This document shows, in pieces, positions 26,068 through 35,394 of a stretch of 64,000 nucleotides of DNA. Where the stretch lies: NCBI GenBank assembly GCA_002257025.1, contig NCHA01000005.1, positions 62,001 to 126,000 of the forward strand, in the 5' to 3' direction. The notes below the pieces were generated by a model that ran no database searches, was not told where the DNA came from, and saw only the letters and a list, made by a program, of their open reading frames with translations. This stretch comes from Sphingobacteriales bacterium 16-39-50. Its GTDB lineage: Bacteria > Bacteroidota > Bacteroidia > Sphingobacteriales > Sphingobacteriaceae. A program made the position numbers and the translations under genes. Every line of letters starts with the position of its first letter. Within the stretch, counting starts at the first letter, position 1.

Positions 26068-29000
26068 TTATTTTTTACCTATAATATTTTCTATATCCAG
26101 TACGGACTGATTGTACAGAAAAAGCTCCTGCATGTAATCAGATTTTATCTTAATAGATATTGACATGCTCTGCAGATACTGTAAGTATGCAATCTCACCA
26201 CCTTTAAAACCTTTTTCCGCATTTTGAATAATGAGATCAGCCTGGGCTAAAGCACTTTTTTCATAATAATCAAGCGCACTGTTATGCTTATTGTACTGTT
26301 GTATTAATTGTTGCAGTTCACCCTGTAAATTGGTTTGATGGTATTGGAAATTAGCAGCCGCTATTTGCTCGCTGATCTTAGAAGCATTGATCTTTGCCTT
26401 ATTCCCGCCCGGCAGAATGGGAATTCCAATTCCGATCTGGAAACCCATAAAACGATCTTTGCGGGTAAAATTCTGCGGTATGCCATTTACATTTTGTAGT
26501 CCCTGAAAAGACTGGTTGAAATAACCTGCAGTGAAATCAGGCAGGCGTCTGGCCTGCTGCAGACTGGTTTCACTGCGACGAACATTGATCTCCTGCTCTA
26601 AAAATTTCAGATAGGGATTTTGAGCTATCGCAGAACTGTCTTGTGGTATCTCAAGTGGACGTTTAATCAATAGATCATCAACACTTAACCGTTCTTTGGT
26701 ATTAAGCAGCGTTTGCAGCCGGTTTTGAGCGATCAGGATATCAGCTTGGTTTTGAATGATAGCATTTTTGAGCTCCATCAGCTGGGTTTCGGAGGTTACC
26801 TTTTCCAGCCGGTTACTTTCTCCGGTGCGGTAGCGAAGGTCACTGGCTTTAACAAGGTTACTGTATAAGCTATCCTGATACGTAAAAAGCCTTTCTTTTC
26901 CTCTAAGATACACCAGTTCATAATAGACTGATTTCACCTGTCTTATCAAATCGTTCTCCGTGATAGCAAAAAATCGTTCGCTGCTTTTAATCCGCTGATC
27001 CGCCAATCTGGACTGACTGCTGTAAACTGTAGGGAACTCTGTTTTTTGTGAGATAAGAAAATGATTGTCCTGATTACTGCTGTTGATCTGGCCCTTCTGG
27101 TAGGTGATACTCGTTCTGTCAAGATTGACAGATCCCTTTTTCAGGCTTTTTTGAATATCAATTTCATATATCGCAGCTCGCAGGCTACTGTTATTTTTTA
27201 CGGCTTCGTCAATTGCCTGATCTAACGTAATCTTTCTTCCCGCGATGCTCTGTGCAGAGGAATTTATCGGGAGCAACATCCCCCCGAATAGTAATATCAA
27301 AATAACCGATAAGGCACTGAGTCCTGATTTCACTTCTGCAGATTTCCTTTTACGTTCAAATAAAATATATAAAACAGGCAACACAATTAAGGTTAAAAGG
27401 GTAGCGGTGATCAGTCCGCCGATAACTACCGTGGCTAAAGGCCTTTGCACTTCGGCGCCGGATGAATTGGAAATAGCCATAGGCAAAAATCCTAATGAGG
27501 CTACTGCTGCGGTCATTAATACAGGGCGCAGCCTGCTTTTTGTTCCAGACAATACCCGTTCGTTCACATCGACTATCCCTTCTTTTTTCAAACGATTAAA
27601 TTCTGCGATTAAAACAATCCCGTTTAAAACGGCAACCCCAAACAATGCAATAAAACCAACGCCAGCAGAAATACTGAAAGACATACCGCGGATCAACAAA
27701 GCGAAAACCCCTCCAATAGCGGACAAGGGGATAGCCGTGAAAATAAGCAGGCTCTGAGAGACTGAACGAAATGTAAAGTATAACAATATCAGGATAAGAA
27801 ATAAAGCGACCGGAAGGGCAATTGCAAGCCGTGCATTTGCTGCTTTCAGATTTTCAAATTGTCCGCCATAAGTGGTATAATACCCTGGGGGTAATTTTAA
27901 TTTATTATCCAGCGTTTTTTGAATTTCTTCAACTATACTCTCCACATCACGGTTCCTGACATTGAACCCAATAGTTATCCGGCGCTTGGTATCATCCCGC
28001 TGGATCTGATTGGGTCCGTTGACAAAGTCAACAGCAGCGACCTCTTCCAGGGGCATTTGTTGACCTGTGCGTGTTGTTACATATAAACCCCGGACATCCT
28101 GTAAACTCTGCCGATCATCCTTATCGAGCCGTACAACAAGGTCAAAACGTTTTTCTCCCTCATATACTACACCGGCGGCCTCCCCGGCGAAAGCTGTTTT
28201 AATAGTTCTGTTGATCGCATTAATATTTAACCCATATTGAGCAATCCTGTCGCGGTTATATTTGATCCGGATCTGCGGCAAGCCGGTCACTTCTTCAACA
28301 TAAACATCATTAACACCCTCTACCGGGCTAATTAGCTTTCCGATCTTTGCAGCTTCATTAGTCAGTACATCAAGATCTTCACCATAAATTTTAATCACCA
28401 CATCCTGTTTGGCCCCGGTAATTAATTCATTAAAACGCATTTGAATAGGCTGTTGAAACCCAAAAGTAACACCAGGGATAACTGACAATGCTTCCTGCAT
28501 CTTTTCGGCAAGTTCTTCCCGGGATGAGGCACTTGTCCATTCTTTTTTATCTTTCAGGATGATCATCATATCTCCTGCTTCTATAGGCATCGGATCTGTG
28601 GGAATTTCACCGGATCCGATTTTATTGACCACCTGCTTCACTTCAGGAAACTGAGCCAAAATTATTTTTTGGGCTTTCGTCGAAGCATCAATGATCTGAT
28701 CAATAGAACTTCCGGTTAGTACCCGTGTTTCAACCGCAAAATCACCTTCATCCAATTGAGGAATAAACTCACCGCCTAAACGCGTAAAGGCAAACAGACT
28801 TATCAGGAATAATGCCACGGCAATAACCACCACGCCTGTTTTTTGACGGATAGCGAAATGGATAACCGGAGAATAAGTACGCTGGAAGAAATCCAACATA
28901 CGGTCTGAAAAATTCCTCTTATGAGTGGTATTTTTGCTCAGGCCCAAAGCGGACATCATCGGAACATAGGTAAGCGATAAAATAAATGCCCCTATAATGG

Positions 29001-30459
29001 CAAACATTACGGTTTGAGCCATCGGCCGGAACATCTTACCCTCAATACCTATTAAGGCTAGAAGAGGCAAATACACAATTAATATAATGATCTGTCCAAA
29101 GGCTGCTGAATTCATCATTTTACTGGAGCTTTCATAAACCTGCTGATCCATCTGGCTTTGATCGAGCCGTTTCAGGCCCACATGATGATGCTTACTCATA
29201 CTGATCCGGTGCAGCACACTCTCTACAATAATGACAGCGCCATCCACAATCAAACCAAAGTCTATTGCTCCCAAACTCATCAGGTTCCCTGATACACCAA
29301 AAAAATTCATCATCGAAATGGCGAAAAGCATAGACAAGGGGATAACTGAAGCGACCACCAAACCCGCCCTGAGGTTTCCAAGAAACAGTATCAGGATAAA
29401 GATAACGATCAAAGCGCCTTCTACCAGATTGGTTAAGACGGTACTGATGGCATTGTCGACCAATTTTTTACGGTCCAGGAAAGGTTCAATATCCACCCCT
29501 TCGGGAAGTGTCTTTTTAATTTGCTCGATCCTGGCTTTAACGGCATTTATAACTTCGGAGGAATTGGCTCCTTTGAGCATCATCACGATCCCGGTCACGA
29601 CCTCTCCTTCCCCGTTTCGGGTTGCCGCACCATAGCGCACACTATTCCCGAATTGCACTTTAGCCACATCCCTGATCAAAACAGGTGTTACATTATCTGT
29701 TTCAATAACGATCTTTTCAATATCTTCAACAGTTTCAATTAGCCCCTCACTCCGGATGAAATAGGCATTGGGAGACTTATTGATATAAGCTCCGCCTGTA
29801 TTCTGATTATTGGTTTCCAGCGCATCGAAAATATCTGATATGCTGACATTTAAACTACGCAGCCTATCAGGATTTACGGCGATTTCATATTGTTTGACAT
29901 ATCCCCCAAAACCGCTTACTTCTGCCACTCCAGGCGTGCCCAGAAGCTGCCGCTTAATGATCCAATCCTGGATGGTACGAAGCTCCATTGGAGTATATTT
30001 CTTTTCATAGCCTTTCTTAGGGTGGATGACATATTGGTAGATTTCGCCCAAACCTGTTGTAACCGGAGCCATTTCCGGCTCGCCTACACCTTCAGGTATT
30101 TGTTTGGCCGCCTCTCCAAGCCGTTCGTTAATCTGTTGGCGGGCCCAGTAGATGTCGACATCCTCATTGAACACGACTGTTACAAGCGATAAACCGAAGC
30201 GCGAAAAAGACCTGATTTGTTTAATTCCGGGGATGCTCGCCATGGTTTGTTCGACCGGAAAGGTTATCAATCTTTCAACTTCCTGAGCGGCTAAAGTAGG
30301 AGTGACAGTAATGACCATCACCTGATTATCCGTAATGTCAGGTACTGCGTCAATGGGAAGTTTTGTTAAGGAATAGGCACCCCAACCTATTAATGCTAGG
30401 GTGAATAATCCGATAAGCAGTTTATTTTTTATCGAAAAGAGAATAATCTTATTTAACAT
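26068..30459 (-). CDS. czcA: CzcA-CzcC fusion RND pump (second copy)
   Basis: A 1463-residue protein with the same domain order as the copy at 7702-12087. Residues 1-1040 are HME-RND with DFGLIVDGAVIIVE in helix 4, followed by a hydrophobic segment ending NSSAQ near 1073, then a TolC/CzcC-like half (ITLDQAIDEAVKNNSSL, RTGESNRLEKVTSETQ). The two fusions are similar but clearly diverged, so they are old paralogs, not a recent copy. A His-containing small exported protein gene precedes it by about 200 nt. Remains of a third copy lie upstream (31919-32195). Confidence 0.92.
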   Translation of the reverse strand: MLNKIILFSIKNKLLIGLFTLALIGWGAYSLTKLPIDAVPDITDNQVMVITVTPTLAAQEVERLITFPVEQTMASIPGIKQIRSFSRFGLSLVTVVFNEDVDIYWARQQINERLGEAAKQIPEGVGEPEMAPVTTGLGEIYQYVIHPKKGYEKKYTPMELRTIQDWIIKRQLLGTPGVAEVSGFGGYVKQYEIAVNPDRLRSLNVSISDIFDALETNNQNTGGAYINKSPNAYFIRSEGLIETVEDIEKIVIETDNVTPVLIRDVAKVQFGNSVRYGAATRNGEGEVVTGIVMMLKGANSSEVINAVKARIEQIKKTLPEGVDIEPFLDRKKLVDNAISTVLTNLVEGALIVIFILILFLGNLRAGLVVASVIPLSMLFAISMMNFFGVSGNLMSLGAIDFGLIVDGAVIIVESVLHRISMSKHHHVGLKRLDQSQMDQQVYESSSKMMNSAAFGQIIILIVYLPLLALIGIEGKMFRPMAQTVMFAIIGAFILSLTYVPMMSALGLSKNTTHKRNFSDRMLDFFQRTYSPVIHFAIRQKTGVVVIAVALFLISLFAFTRLGGEFIPQLDEGDFAVETRVLTGSSIDQIIDASTKAQKIILAQFPEVKQVVNKIGSGEIPTDPMPIEAGDMMIILKDKKEWTSASSREELAEKMQEALSVIPGVTFGFQQPIQMRFNELITGAKQDVVIKIYGEDLDVLTNEAAKIGKLISPVEGVNDVYVEEVTGLPQIRIKYNRDRIAQYGLNINAINRTIKTAFAGEAAGVVYEGEKRFDLVVRLDKDDRQSLQDVRGLYVTTRTGQQMPLEEVAAVDFVNGPNQIQRDDTKRRITIGFNVRNRDVESIVEEIQKTLDNKLKLPPGYYTTYGGQFENLKAANARLAIALPVALFLILILLYFTFRSVSQSLLIFTAIPLSAIGGVFALLIRGMSFSISAGVGFIALFGVAVLNGIVLIAEFNRLKKEGIVDVNERVLSGTKSRLRPVLMTAAVASLGFLPMAISNSSGAEVQRPLATVVIGGLITATLLTLIVLPVLYILFERKRKSAEVKSGLSALSVILILLFGGMLLPINSSAQSIAGRKITLDQAIDEAVKNNSSLRAAIYEIDIQKSLKKGSVNLDRTSITYQKGQINSSNQDNHFLISQKTEFPTVYSSQSRLADQRIKSSERFFAITENDLIRQVKSVYYELVYLRGKERLFTYQDSLYSNLVKASDLRYRTGESNRLEKVTSETQLMELKNAIIQNQADILIAQNRLQTLLNTKERLSVDDLLIKRPLEIPQDSSAIAQNPYLKFLEQEINVRRSETSLQQARRLPDFTAGYFNQSFQGLQNVNGIPQNFTRKDRFMGFQIGIGIPILPGGNKAKINASKISEQIAAANFQYHQTNLQGELQQLIQQYNKHNSALDYYEKSALAQADLIIQNAEKGFKGGEIAYLQYLQSMSISIKIKSDYMQELFLYNQSVLDIENIIGKK

Positions 30460-30657
30460 TTGTATTGATTAGTTAAATGGACTGGAGACAATTATTAGCG
30501 TTAGACTTTAACTCACGGATCGTACCAGCGTTGGAATATGATGCAGAAATGAAGCTAATTTAACGGGTATAATATTAACGAAATTGATTACAGGAAATCA
30601 ATTGGGGCAACAGGAATCTGCGTACAGGATCCAGTACCTAATCGCTAATAAACAAAA

Positions 30658-31050
30658 TTAACTGGAAGGAGGTCCCCGGAGAGAAAAATATTTTAATTGA
30701 TGAGTGGGTGAGATGATTATATATTCCCTAAAGTGTTGCTTTTTATAATTAGCGTACCAGGCCGGTCGGTTATCAACTACAGAAATGAATGGTGTGTTAT
30801 AAAAGGTCTTTTTCTGAAGGTCAACTTTCTTTTCAGCTGAGCCCAGATAGATCAGATTACTTTCAGCAGTCGAATGCTGGAAGTGTGTGAAAGAGTTTTG
30901 GAGGTCAGTTAAGCCATCATTAGTTGAATGTGGTAAAGAAGCAGAATGTTCGGGCGAATCATGTTCATTCTCATGAAAATGAGGAACAGCATCATGACCC
31001 ATCATTACGATAAAGGACAGAAGAAATGCTATGTGCCTGATGATTTTCAA
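30658..31050 (-). CDS. Small His-containing exported protein preceding czcA
   Basis: A 130-residue protein with a hydrophobic N-terminus, then MMGHDAVPHFHENEHD and more His (PEHS, PHST, HFQH), ending KYFSLRGPPSS. The start is a TTG (31050): no ATG lies before the signal region, and LKIIRHIAFLLSFIV is a sensible signal peptide. No family name is certain. It sits at the head of the second pump operon, as the DUF6660 protein does for the first. A C-terminal PP is also shared by that protein and the one at 114-620. A metal-sensing or binding role is inferred. Confidence 0.6.
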   Translation of the reverse strand: MKIIRHIAFLLSFIVMMGHDAVPHFHENEHDSPEHSASLPHSTNDGLTDLQNSFTHFQHSTAESNLIYLGSAEKKVDLQKKTFYNTPFISVVDNRPAWYANYKKQHFREYIIISPTHQLKYFSLRGPPSS

Positions 31051-31739
31051 AGTAGTGATATAAAATTCTGAGACTAAAGTAGTTATTTACAGTTCAAATA
31101 TGCTATTAATTATTAAAAATCCAAGTAACTTATCAAAGAGTCGAAATTTATACTATAAATCATACACTATACTGCTTTGAGTATTATAACTTGATGTTAG
31201 TCTATTAATCAAGCCGTACTAGCAACTATTTATCAATTTATCTTAAAGCTGCAAAAAAGAAAGTTCTGGACAGTAACAGAAGAAACCACCGAATCATTGG
31301 AATAATCCCTAGAGAAAAATGGGAACAAAATATCCATATCACGGCTATGAAACAAGAGCAACCCAGAGAGCAGCAAACAGCTCCAATATCGGCAATCAAA
31401 AATAATCAGGAAGCGAAATATTCGGAAGAAAAAATACAGTTAAATTCGAACACTTATTACATAACTAATTCACAACTTTTGTCCAACTAATAAGGGGTCG
31501 GTACCTTTGTAGGATAGATATATATATGTATTATAAAAATGTTAGAGCAATTTAAAAATGCAGAAATTCTCTTTCTTTCTATTGATGATAAGGAAAAGGC
31601 AAAAAATTAGATAGGGATTGAAAATATAGTAATGTAAGTTATAACGATTAGGAAATGATAATTAGTCTGAGCCTTTAGATACACCGTTGACAGATTATTT
31701 GCTAAATCTCTAATGATAAAACAGCATTGAAAATACCTT
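31051..31739. other. Mostly noncoding stretch with a promoter and orphan short ORFs
   Basis: This 690-nt AT-rich stretch holds no gene I can name. A plus-strand open frame from about 31206 to 31490 lacks an early ATG; its only ATG (31347) gives 47 residues (MKQEQPREQQTAPISAIKNN...). After a strong promoter-like sequence at 31477-31509 a 23-codon ORF (31539-31610, MLEQFKNAEILFLSIDDKE) ends at TAG. Both look like fragments of decayed genes. Confidence 0.4.
31477..31509 (+). promoter_or_regulatory. Strong Bacteroidota-type promoter match
   Basis: TTTTG (31477-31481), a 20-bp spacer and TACCTTTG (31502-31509) match the -33/-7 consensus exactly. It points at a 23-codon ORF (31539-31610) and the small membrane protein gene at 31740. 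The same TTTTGTCC string occurs ahead of the rteC gene at 42074-42081. Confidence 0.55.
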
Positions 31740-31913
31740 ATGAAAAAAAATAAAATAAAGCGGCCTCAAAGAATAAAACTATCGAAAAGATTACCCCAAA
31801 AGAAGAGTAGGGTTATACGTGTTTTAGTGATTATATTCTTGGTGATAGTTTTTATCATCATGCTCCTGCTTACATATTTTCTTTCTCAATTTTCAGAAAA
31901 TACTATACATTAA
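31740..31913 (+). CDS. Small basic single-pass membrane protein (57 residues)
   Basis: ATG 31740 to TAA 31913 encodes 57 residues: about 27 mostly basic residues (MKKNKIKRPQRIKLSKRLPQ, then KKSRVIR), one hydrophobic helix (VLVIIFLVIVFIIMLLL) and a short tail ending NTIH. It has the same layout as the proteins at 4404-4583 and 16748-16933, each next to a P1B ATPase. Here no intact ATPase is adjacent, only the decayed pump copy just downstream. It may be the survivor of a lost third efflux operon. The family is unrecognised. Confidence 0.5.
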   Translation: MKKNKIKRPQRIKLSKRLPQKKSRVIRVLVIIFLVIVFIIMLLLTYFLSQFSENTIH

Positions 31914-31918
31914 TATTC

Positions 31919-32195
31919 AGGTTATTGGTTTCTAACCCATCGAAAATATCTGATATGCTGATGCTCAAGCCGCACAGCCTCTGTCCGGATTTACAGCAAT
32001 TTAATATTGCTTAACATATTCCCCATACCCACTGACCTCTGCCACTCCGGGTTTGCCTAAAAGCTGGAGTTTAACAGCCCGGGAATGGATAGTGCGAAGT
32101 GCTATAGGGTTGATAAATTTGTCCTAATCCTGTTCTGACAAAAGCCATTTCCGGAATCCCTACACCTTCTGGTATTTGTTTAGCAGCATCACGAA
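31919..32195 (-). pseudogene. Remnant of a third czcA gene
   Basis: The nucleotide sequence aligns by eye with 29808-30115 of the intact czcA (about residues 115-217), for example CGAAAATATCTGATATGCTG in both. It carries many substitutions, small gaps and stops, and no frame stays open. It ends abruptly next to a remnant of the small His protein. The order and strand match the intact copy, so it is a decayed tandem duplicate. Confidence 0.8.
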
Positions 32196-32465
32196 GAGAA
32201 ATGGTTTATAATAAAAGGTCTTTCTCTGAAAATTAACTTTTTTCAGCCGAATTCGGATAGACCAGATTACTTTCAGCAGCAGGATGGTGGGAGTGAGAGA
32301 ACGAATTTTGAAGATCGGTTAAACCGTCATACGATGAATACGGTAAAGTAGCGGAATGTTCAGGCAGATAATGACTATCCTTAAGAAAATGAGGAACAGC
32401 ATCATGCCCCATCATCATATAACCAATAATAGGAATGCTATATTCCTGGCGATTTTCAAATCAAA
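32196..32465 (-). pseudogene. Remnant of a second His-containing exported protein
   Basis: The frame from 32418 to 32233 (61 codons) reads MMMGHDAVPHF ... DGLTDLQNSFSHSHHPAAES, closely matching residues 16-70 of the protein at 30658-31050. Upstream the signal region is still readable (TTGAAAATCGCCAGGAATA near 32463) but in a different frame. A frameshift therefore lies near the ATGATGATG run. The C-terminal third is missing and joins the czcA remnant directly. Inactive. Confidence 0.75.
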
Positions 32466-32552
32466 CGCAATTTTAAAATTCTGGTGCCAGATTAGTTATT
32501 AAGATCTAAATATTCCATCATCAGATTACTTTAGTTGAATATAATGATAAAG

Positions 32553-32588
32553 AAAAACCTGCTCTGCTCTGGCAAAGCGGGTTTTTTT
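32553..32588 (-). terminator. Intrinsic terminator after the TlpA-like gene
   Basis: AAAAACCTGCT (32553-32563) pairs with AGCGGGTTTTT (32576-32586) around a short loop, with T/A runs on both sides. It begins 15 nt beyond the stop of the TlpA-like gene and could work in both directions. Confidence 0.7.
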
Positions 32589-32602
32589 TACAGAATTAAT
32601 TC

Positions 32603-33211
32603 TTACTCAGAACCCGTCTTTTCTAAAAATTTCTCAAATTCTGTATTACTGTAATCAGCTCCGCCTTCATGTTTAAAAACAAGCTTTCCTGATTTATCAA
32701 ATAGTAAAGTGGTAGGTAATGCTCCTTGAAAATAATCACCTGGGATTTGACTGGCCGGAATATAAACATCCAGATTATAATTTTTTCTTTCCATAAATTT
32801 TAAGGACTTCTTCAGATCAGAATCCATATCAAGCATAATAAAAACAAAATTGGGATTATCTTTAAACTTGTCCTTTAGTTTATTAATAGAATGCATTTCG
32901 GCTATACATGGAGGACACCAGGTTGCCCAAAAATTAATGAGTACCACTTTTCCCTTTAAATCTGAAAGCCTGGTGATCTTCCCGTTTTCATCTTCAAATA
33001 CCATCTCTCCGCCGGCTTCAGATGAAGATACGAGAGAGGAACTTGCCGGGTCGCTTTGCTGGGGAATAGCTGGCTGAAATAATCCAATTTTCATTAATCC
33101 CTGTATAATTATTCCTTTAAACTGAGGACTAATCAGCATTACTATAACAAAAATCAGCATGAGTGCTGTAGTAATATTGGATTTGGTAAGCCATTTTTTA
33201 TTGTTTTCCAT
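32603..33211 (-). CDS. Membrane-anchored TlpA/ResA-like thiol-disulfide oxidoreductase
   Basis: A 202-residue protein with one N-terminal membrane helix (about 13-32), a Ser-rich linker and a periplasmic thioredoxin fold. The active site is WCPPC (ATWCPPCIAEM near 113-123) and the cis-proline region is GALPTTLLF. This CPPC type usually reduces apocytochrome c or periplasmic cysteines. It could serve the heme or copper proteins of the island, or repair metal-oxidised thiols. It stands alone with a downstream terminator. Confidence 0.87.
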   Translation of the reverse strand: MENNKKWLTKSNITTALMLIFVIVMLISPQFKGIIIQGLMKIGLFQPAIPQQSDPASSSLVSSSEAGGEMVFEDENGKITRLSDLKGKVVLINFWATWCPPCIAEMHSINKLKDKFKDNPNFVFIMLDMDSDLKKSLKFMERKNYNLDVYIPASQIPGDYFQGALPTTLLFDKSGKLVFKHEGGADYSNTEFEKFLEKTGSE

Positions 33212-33483
33212 AATATTTAACTGAGAATGATTGATATGATTTAATTTTTCAATTGTTCATTATTTAATACTTGCTTTACTACCTTCTGTTAATTCTTTCG
33301 AACCGATTTTTTAAATATTATCAGTTGTTATAAAATCACCGAAAACTTCTGATTTTTTAGCTAACATCAAATTCTAAGCTCATTGATCGCATAGACTTTT
33401 GAATGAAACTTGAAGTTCTGGCTAATTTCGATTGAAAAAGTATTCTAATAGAGTTAATAGGATTAGCCTATTAGAAGATTATT
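33212..33483. other. AT-rich intergenic region with one inverted repeat
   Basis: No gene is visible. TTCTAATAG (33443-33451) and CTATTAGAA (33468-33476) form a perfect 9-bp inverted repeat just beyond the stop of the next minus-strand gene. It could be a weak terminator or operator; there is no T-run. Confidence 0.35.
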
Positions 33484-33909
33484 CTATATCAAAAACAGGC
33501 AGTTCTTAATATGTATAGAATATGAAGAAAGGGCTCTTTCTCGCCCAAAAGTATTGGAGAAAGACTTTATGGCAGGGTTAGGCCAAACGAAATTAAAAGA
33601 CGGGCCAAAAGAGGCTAAGAAAAAAACAGGAGTTTTTAAATCCGGTGATTGAATAGATGAGGTGACAGCAGCATAATTAGTCTTGAACCCTCGAGCACAC
33701 CCATGTACCGCATCGGGCATAAGCACGGCCCTTGCTTGTTGATCTTTATTAAAATCTTTACTCGCTTTGGCTTCAGTATTATTTAAAAAGAAATTAATAG
33801 TTTGTCTGAGAGGACATGAGGATAAAATAAAAAGGCCAATAAAAATAATGAGCAAGGTAGATTTTACCTTATTCCTTATTAAATTAGCTATTTCGGAATA
33901 GCTGCTCAT
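33484..33909 (-). CDS. Uncharacterised small exported protein
   Basis: A 141-residue protein with an N-terminal hydrophobic segment (about 17-30) ending LSSCP, which may be a lipobox. No domain is recognised. The SCPLRQTINFFLNN segment followed by a variable spacer recalls small exported proteins annotated as hypothetical in Bacteroidota metal islands. A second Cys (HGCARG) and another near the C-terminus (KNC) are present. It stands alone. Confidence 0.45.
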   Translation of the reverse strand: MSSYSEIANLIRNKVKSTLLIIFIGLFILSSCPLRQTINFFLNNTEAKASKDFNKDQQARAVLMPDAVHGCARGFKTNYAAVTSSIQSPDLKTPVFFLASFGPSFNFVWPNPAIKSFSNTFGRERALSSYSIHIKNCLFLI

Positions 33910-34091
33910 GTAGTCTTATAATAGTGCAAAGATATTATTTTGAAATTCAGAAACTTGTTAAAAGATGTTAAAATCAGCACCAGATAATATCTTGGAAACG
34001 ATTAATATAACCATTTATTTTATATCCAATACCAATCTTATTAGCTAAATAAGCAATTATCAAACCGTATTATATTAAAGAAAAGTAACCG

Positions 34092-35387
34092 TTAATGACC
34101 TTGCATTACATGCTCTTTGGCATTATTTATTCCTGCAATTTGCTGATGCTTGTTCGTTATCCACTCCCATAGTTTCAATCCACCATCGGTTCTGCATTTC
34201 ATCCGGAAATGAATGATTAAAGCAGATACTAAAGTCAGAAAACCAATAAATAATATGGCTGCATTGATACTAAAAAAATCGGCTATTATTCCTGTCAGAA
34301 TTGCTCCAATTGCATATCCCAGGTCACGCCATAACCTGAAAATACCAATACTCTTTGCTCTGTCCTGCGGATGGGTATTTTCTGCAACTGTTGCCAGGAA
34401 TGTTGGATACACCATTGCCGTACCCCAACCTAAAATGGAAGACAATACTACAAAATCAGCCATACTATCAGCCCATACCAAAACAATCAGGGCAATGGCC
34501 TGCAAAAACATTCCAACATAGAGTATATCCTTTTTGCAAAATTTATCAGCCATTTTCCCGGTAAATAATTGACCGATACCCCAAACTGCGGGGTATATGG
34601 CTGTAATAATTCCGATTTCTCCAATTGAAAAACCTTTAATAGCAAGTAAGATTGGGAAGATCCCCCATGCCATACCATCGTTCAGGTTATTGATTAATCC
34701 TGCCTGAGTTACAGAACCTAAGTTTTTGTTCTTCCAGGTAGTGTCCCAAAAGATATTTTTCAGCTTCGGAATGGTACTTGTAGCAGTCTCTTTTGCAACA
34801 TGGTGTTTAGTATCTTTTATAAAAAATATACTTCCAAATAACCCAAACACAACTAAGCCAATTCCGATATAAAAGGGGTAAGGTCTTAATCCATACTCAC
34901 TGGCTATCCACCCTGTCAGGAAAGCAACAAGTGCAACAGAAATATATCCTGCAAATTCATTTAATCCCATTGCAAAACCTCTTTGTTTTTCACCAACAAG
35001 GTCAATTTTCATTACTACTGTACTGGACCAGGTTAAGCCCTGATTGATCCCTAAAAGCACATTAGCTGCAATTATCCAGTTCCAGTCGGGGGCAAACATC
35101 AAAATGAACGGAATTGGAATACCAATTATCCAGCCTGCCACCAAAAGTTTTTTTCTGCCGAATTTATTGGCTAATGCACCTGTATAATAATTGGTGATTG
35201 CTTTAACAATACCAAACACAATAATGAATGAGAGAATAGCTGTTTTAGCCGCTAAGGCGAATTCCTGTTCCGCAATCTGAGGAAGTATAGAACGTTCCAA
35301 ACCTACCATCCCGCCAACAAAACCATTGATGATAACCAGCAGGGTAAACTGTTTCCAGTTTTCTTTTAATCCTAATTGTACTCCCAT
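34092..35387 (-). CDS. MFS transporter (12 helices)
   Basis: A 431-residue major facilitator protein with 12 predicted helices. The loop after helix 2 reads ANKFGRKKLL, the matching loop in the second half reads ADKFCKKDIL, and helix 4-5 signatures are intact. It is the last gene of the sulfide/persulfide operon, 7 nt after the nucleoside phosphorylase. The substrate is not evident; export of a sulfur compound, nucleobase or drug is possible. Unlike the MFS gene at 23624-24861 it is intact. Confidence 0.8.
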   Translation of the reverse strand: MGVQLGLKENWKQFTLLVIINGFVGGMVGLERSILPQIAEQEFALAAKTAILSFIIVFGIVKAITNYYTGALANKFGRKKLLVAGWIIGIPIPFILMFAPDWNWIIAANVLLGINQGLTWSSTVVMKIDLVGEKQRGFAMGLNEFAGYISVALVAFLTGWIASEYGLRPYPFYIGIGLVVFGLFGSIFFIKDTKHHVAKETATSTIPKLKNIFWDTTWKNKNLGSVTQAGLINNLNDGMAWGIFPILLAIKGFSIGEIGIITAIYPAVWGIGQLFTGKMADKFCKKDILYVGMFLQAIALIVLVWADSMADFVVLSSILGWGTAMVYPTFLATVAENTHPQDRAKSIGIFRLWRDLGYAIGAILTGIIADFFSINAAILFIGFLTLVSALIIHFRMKCRTDGGLKLWEWITNKHQQIAGINNAKEHVMQGH

Positions 35388-35394
35388 TTTATAA

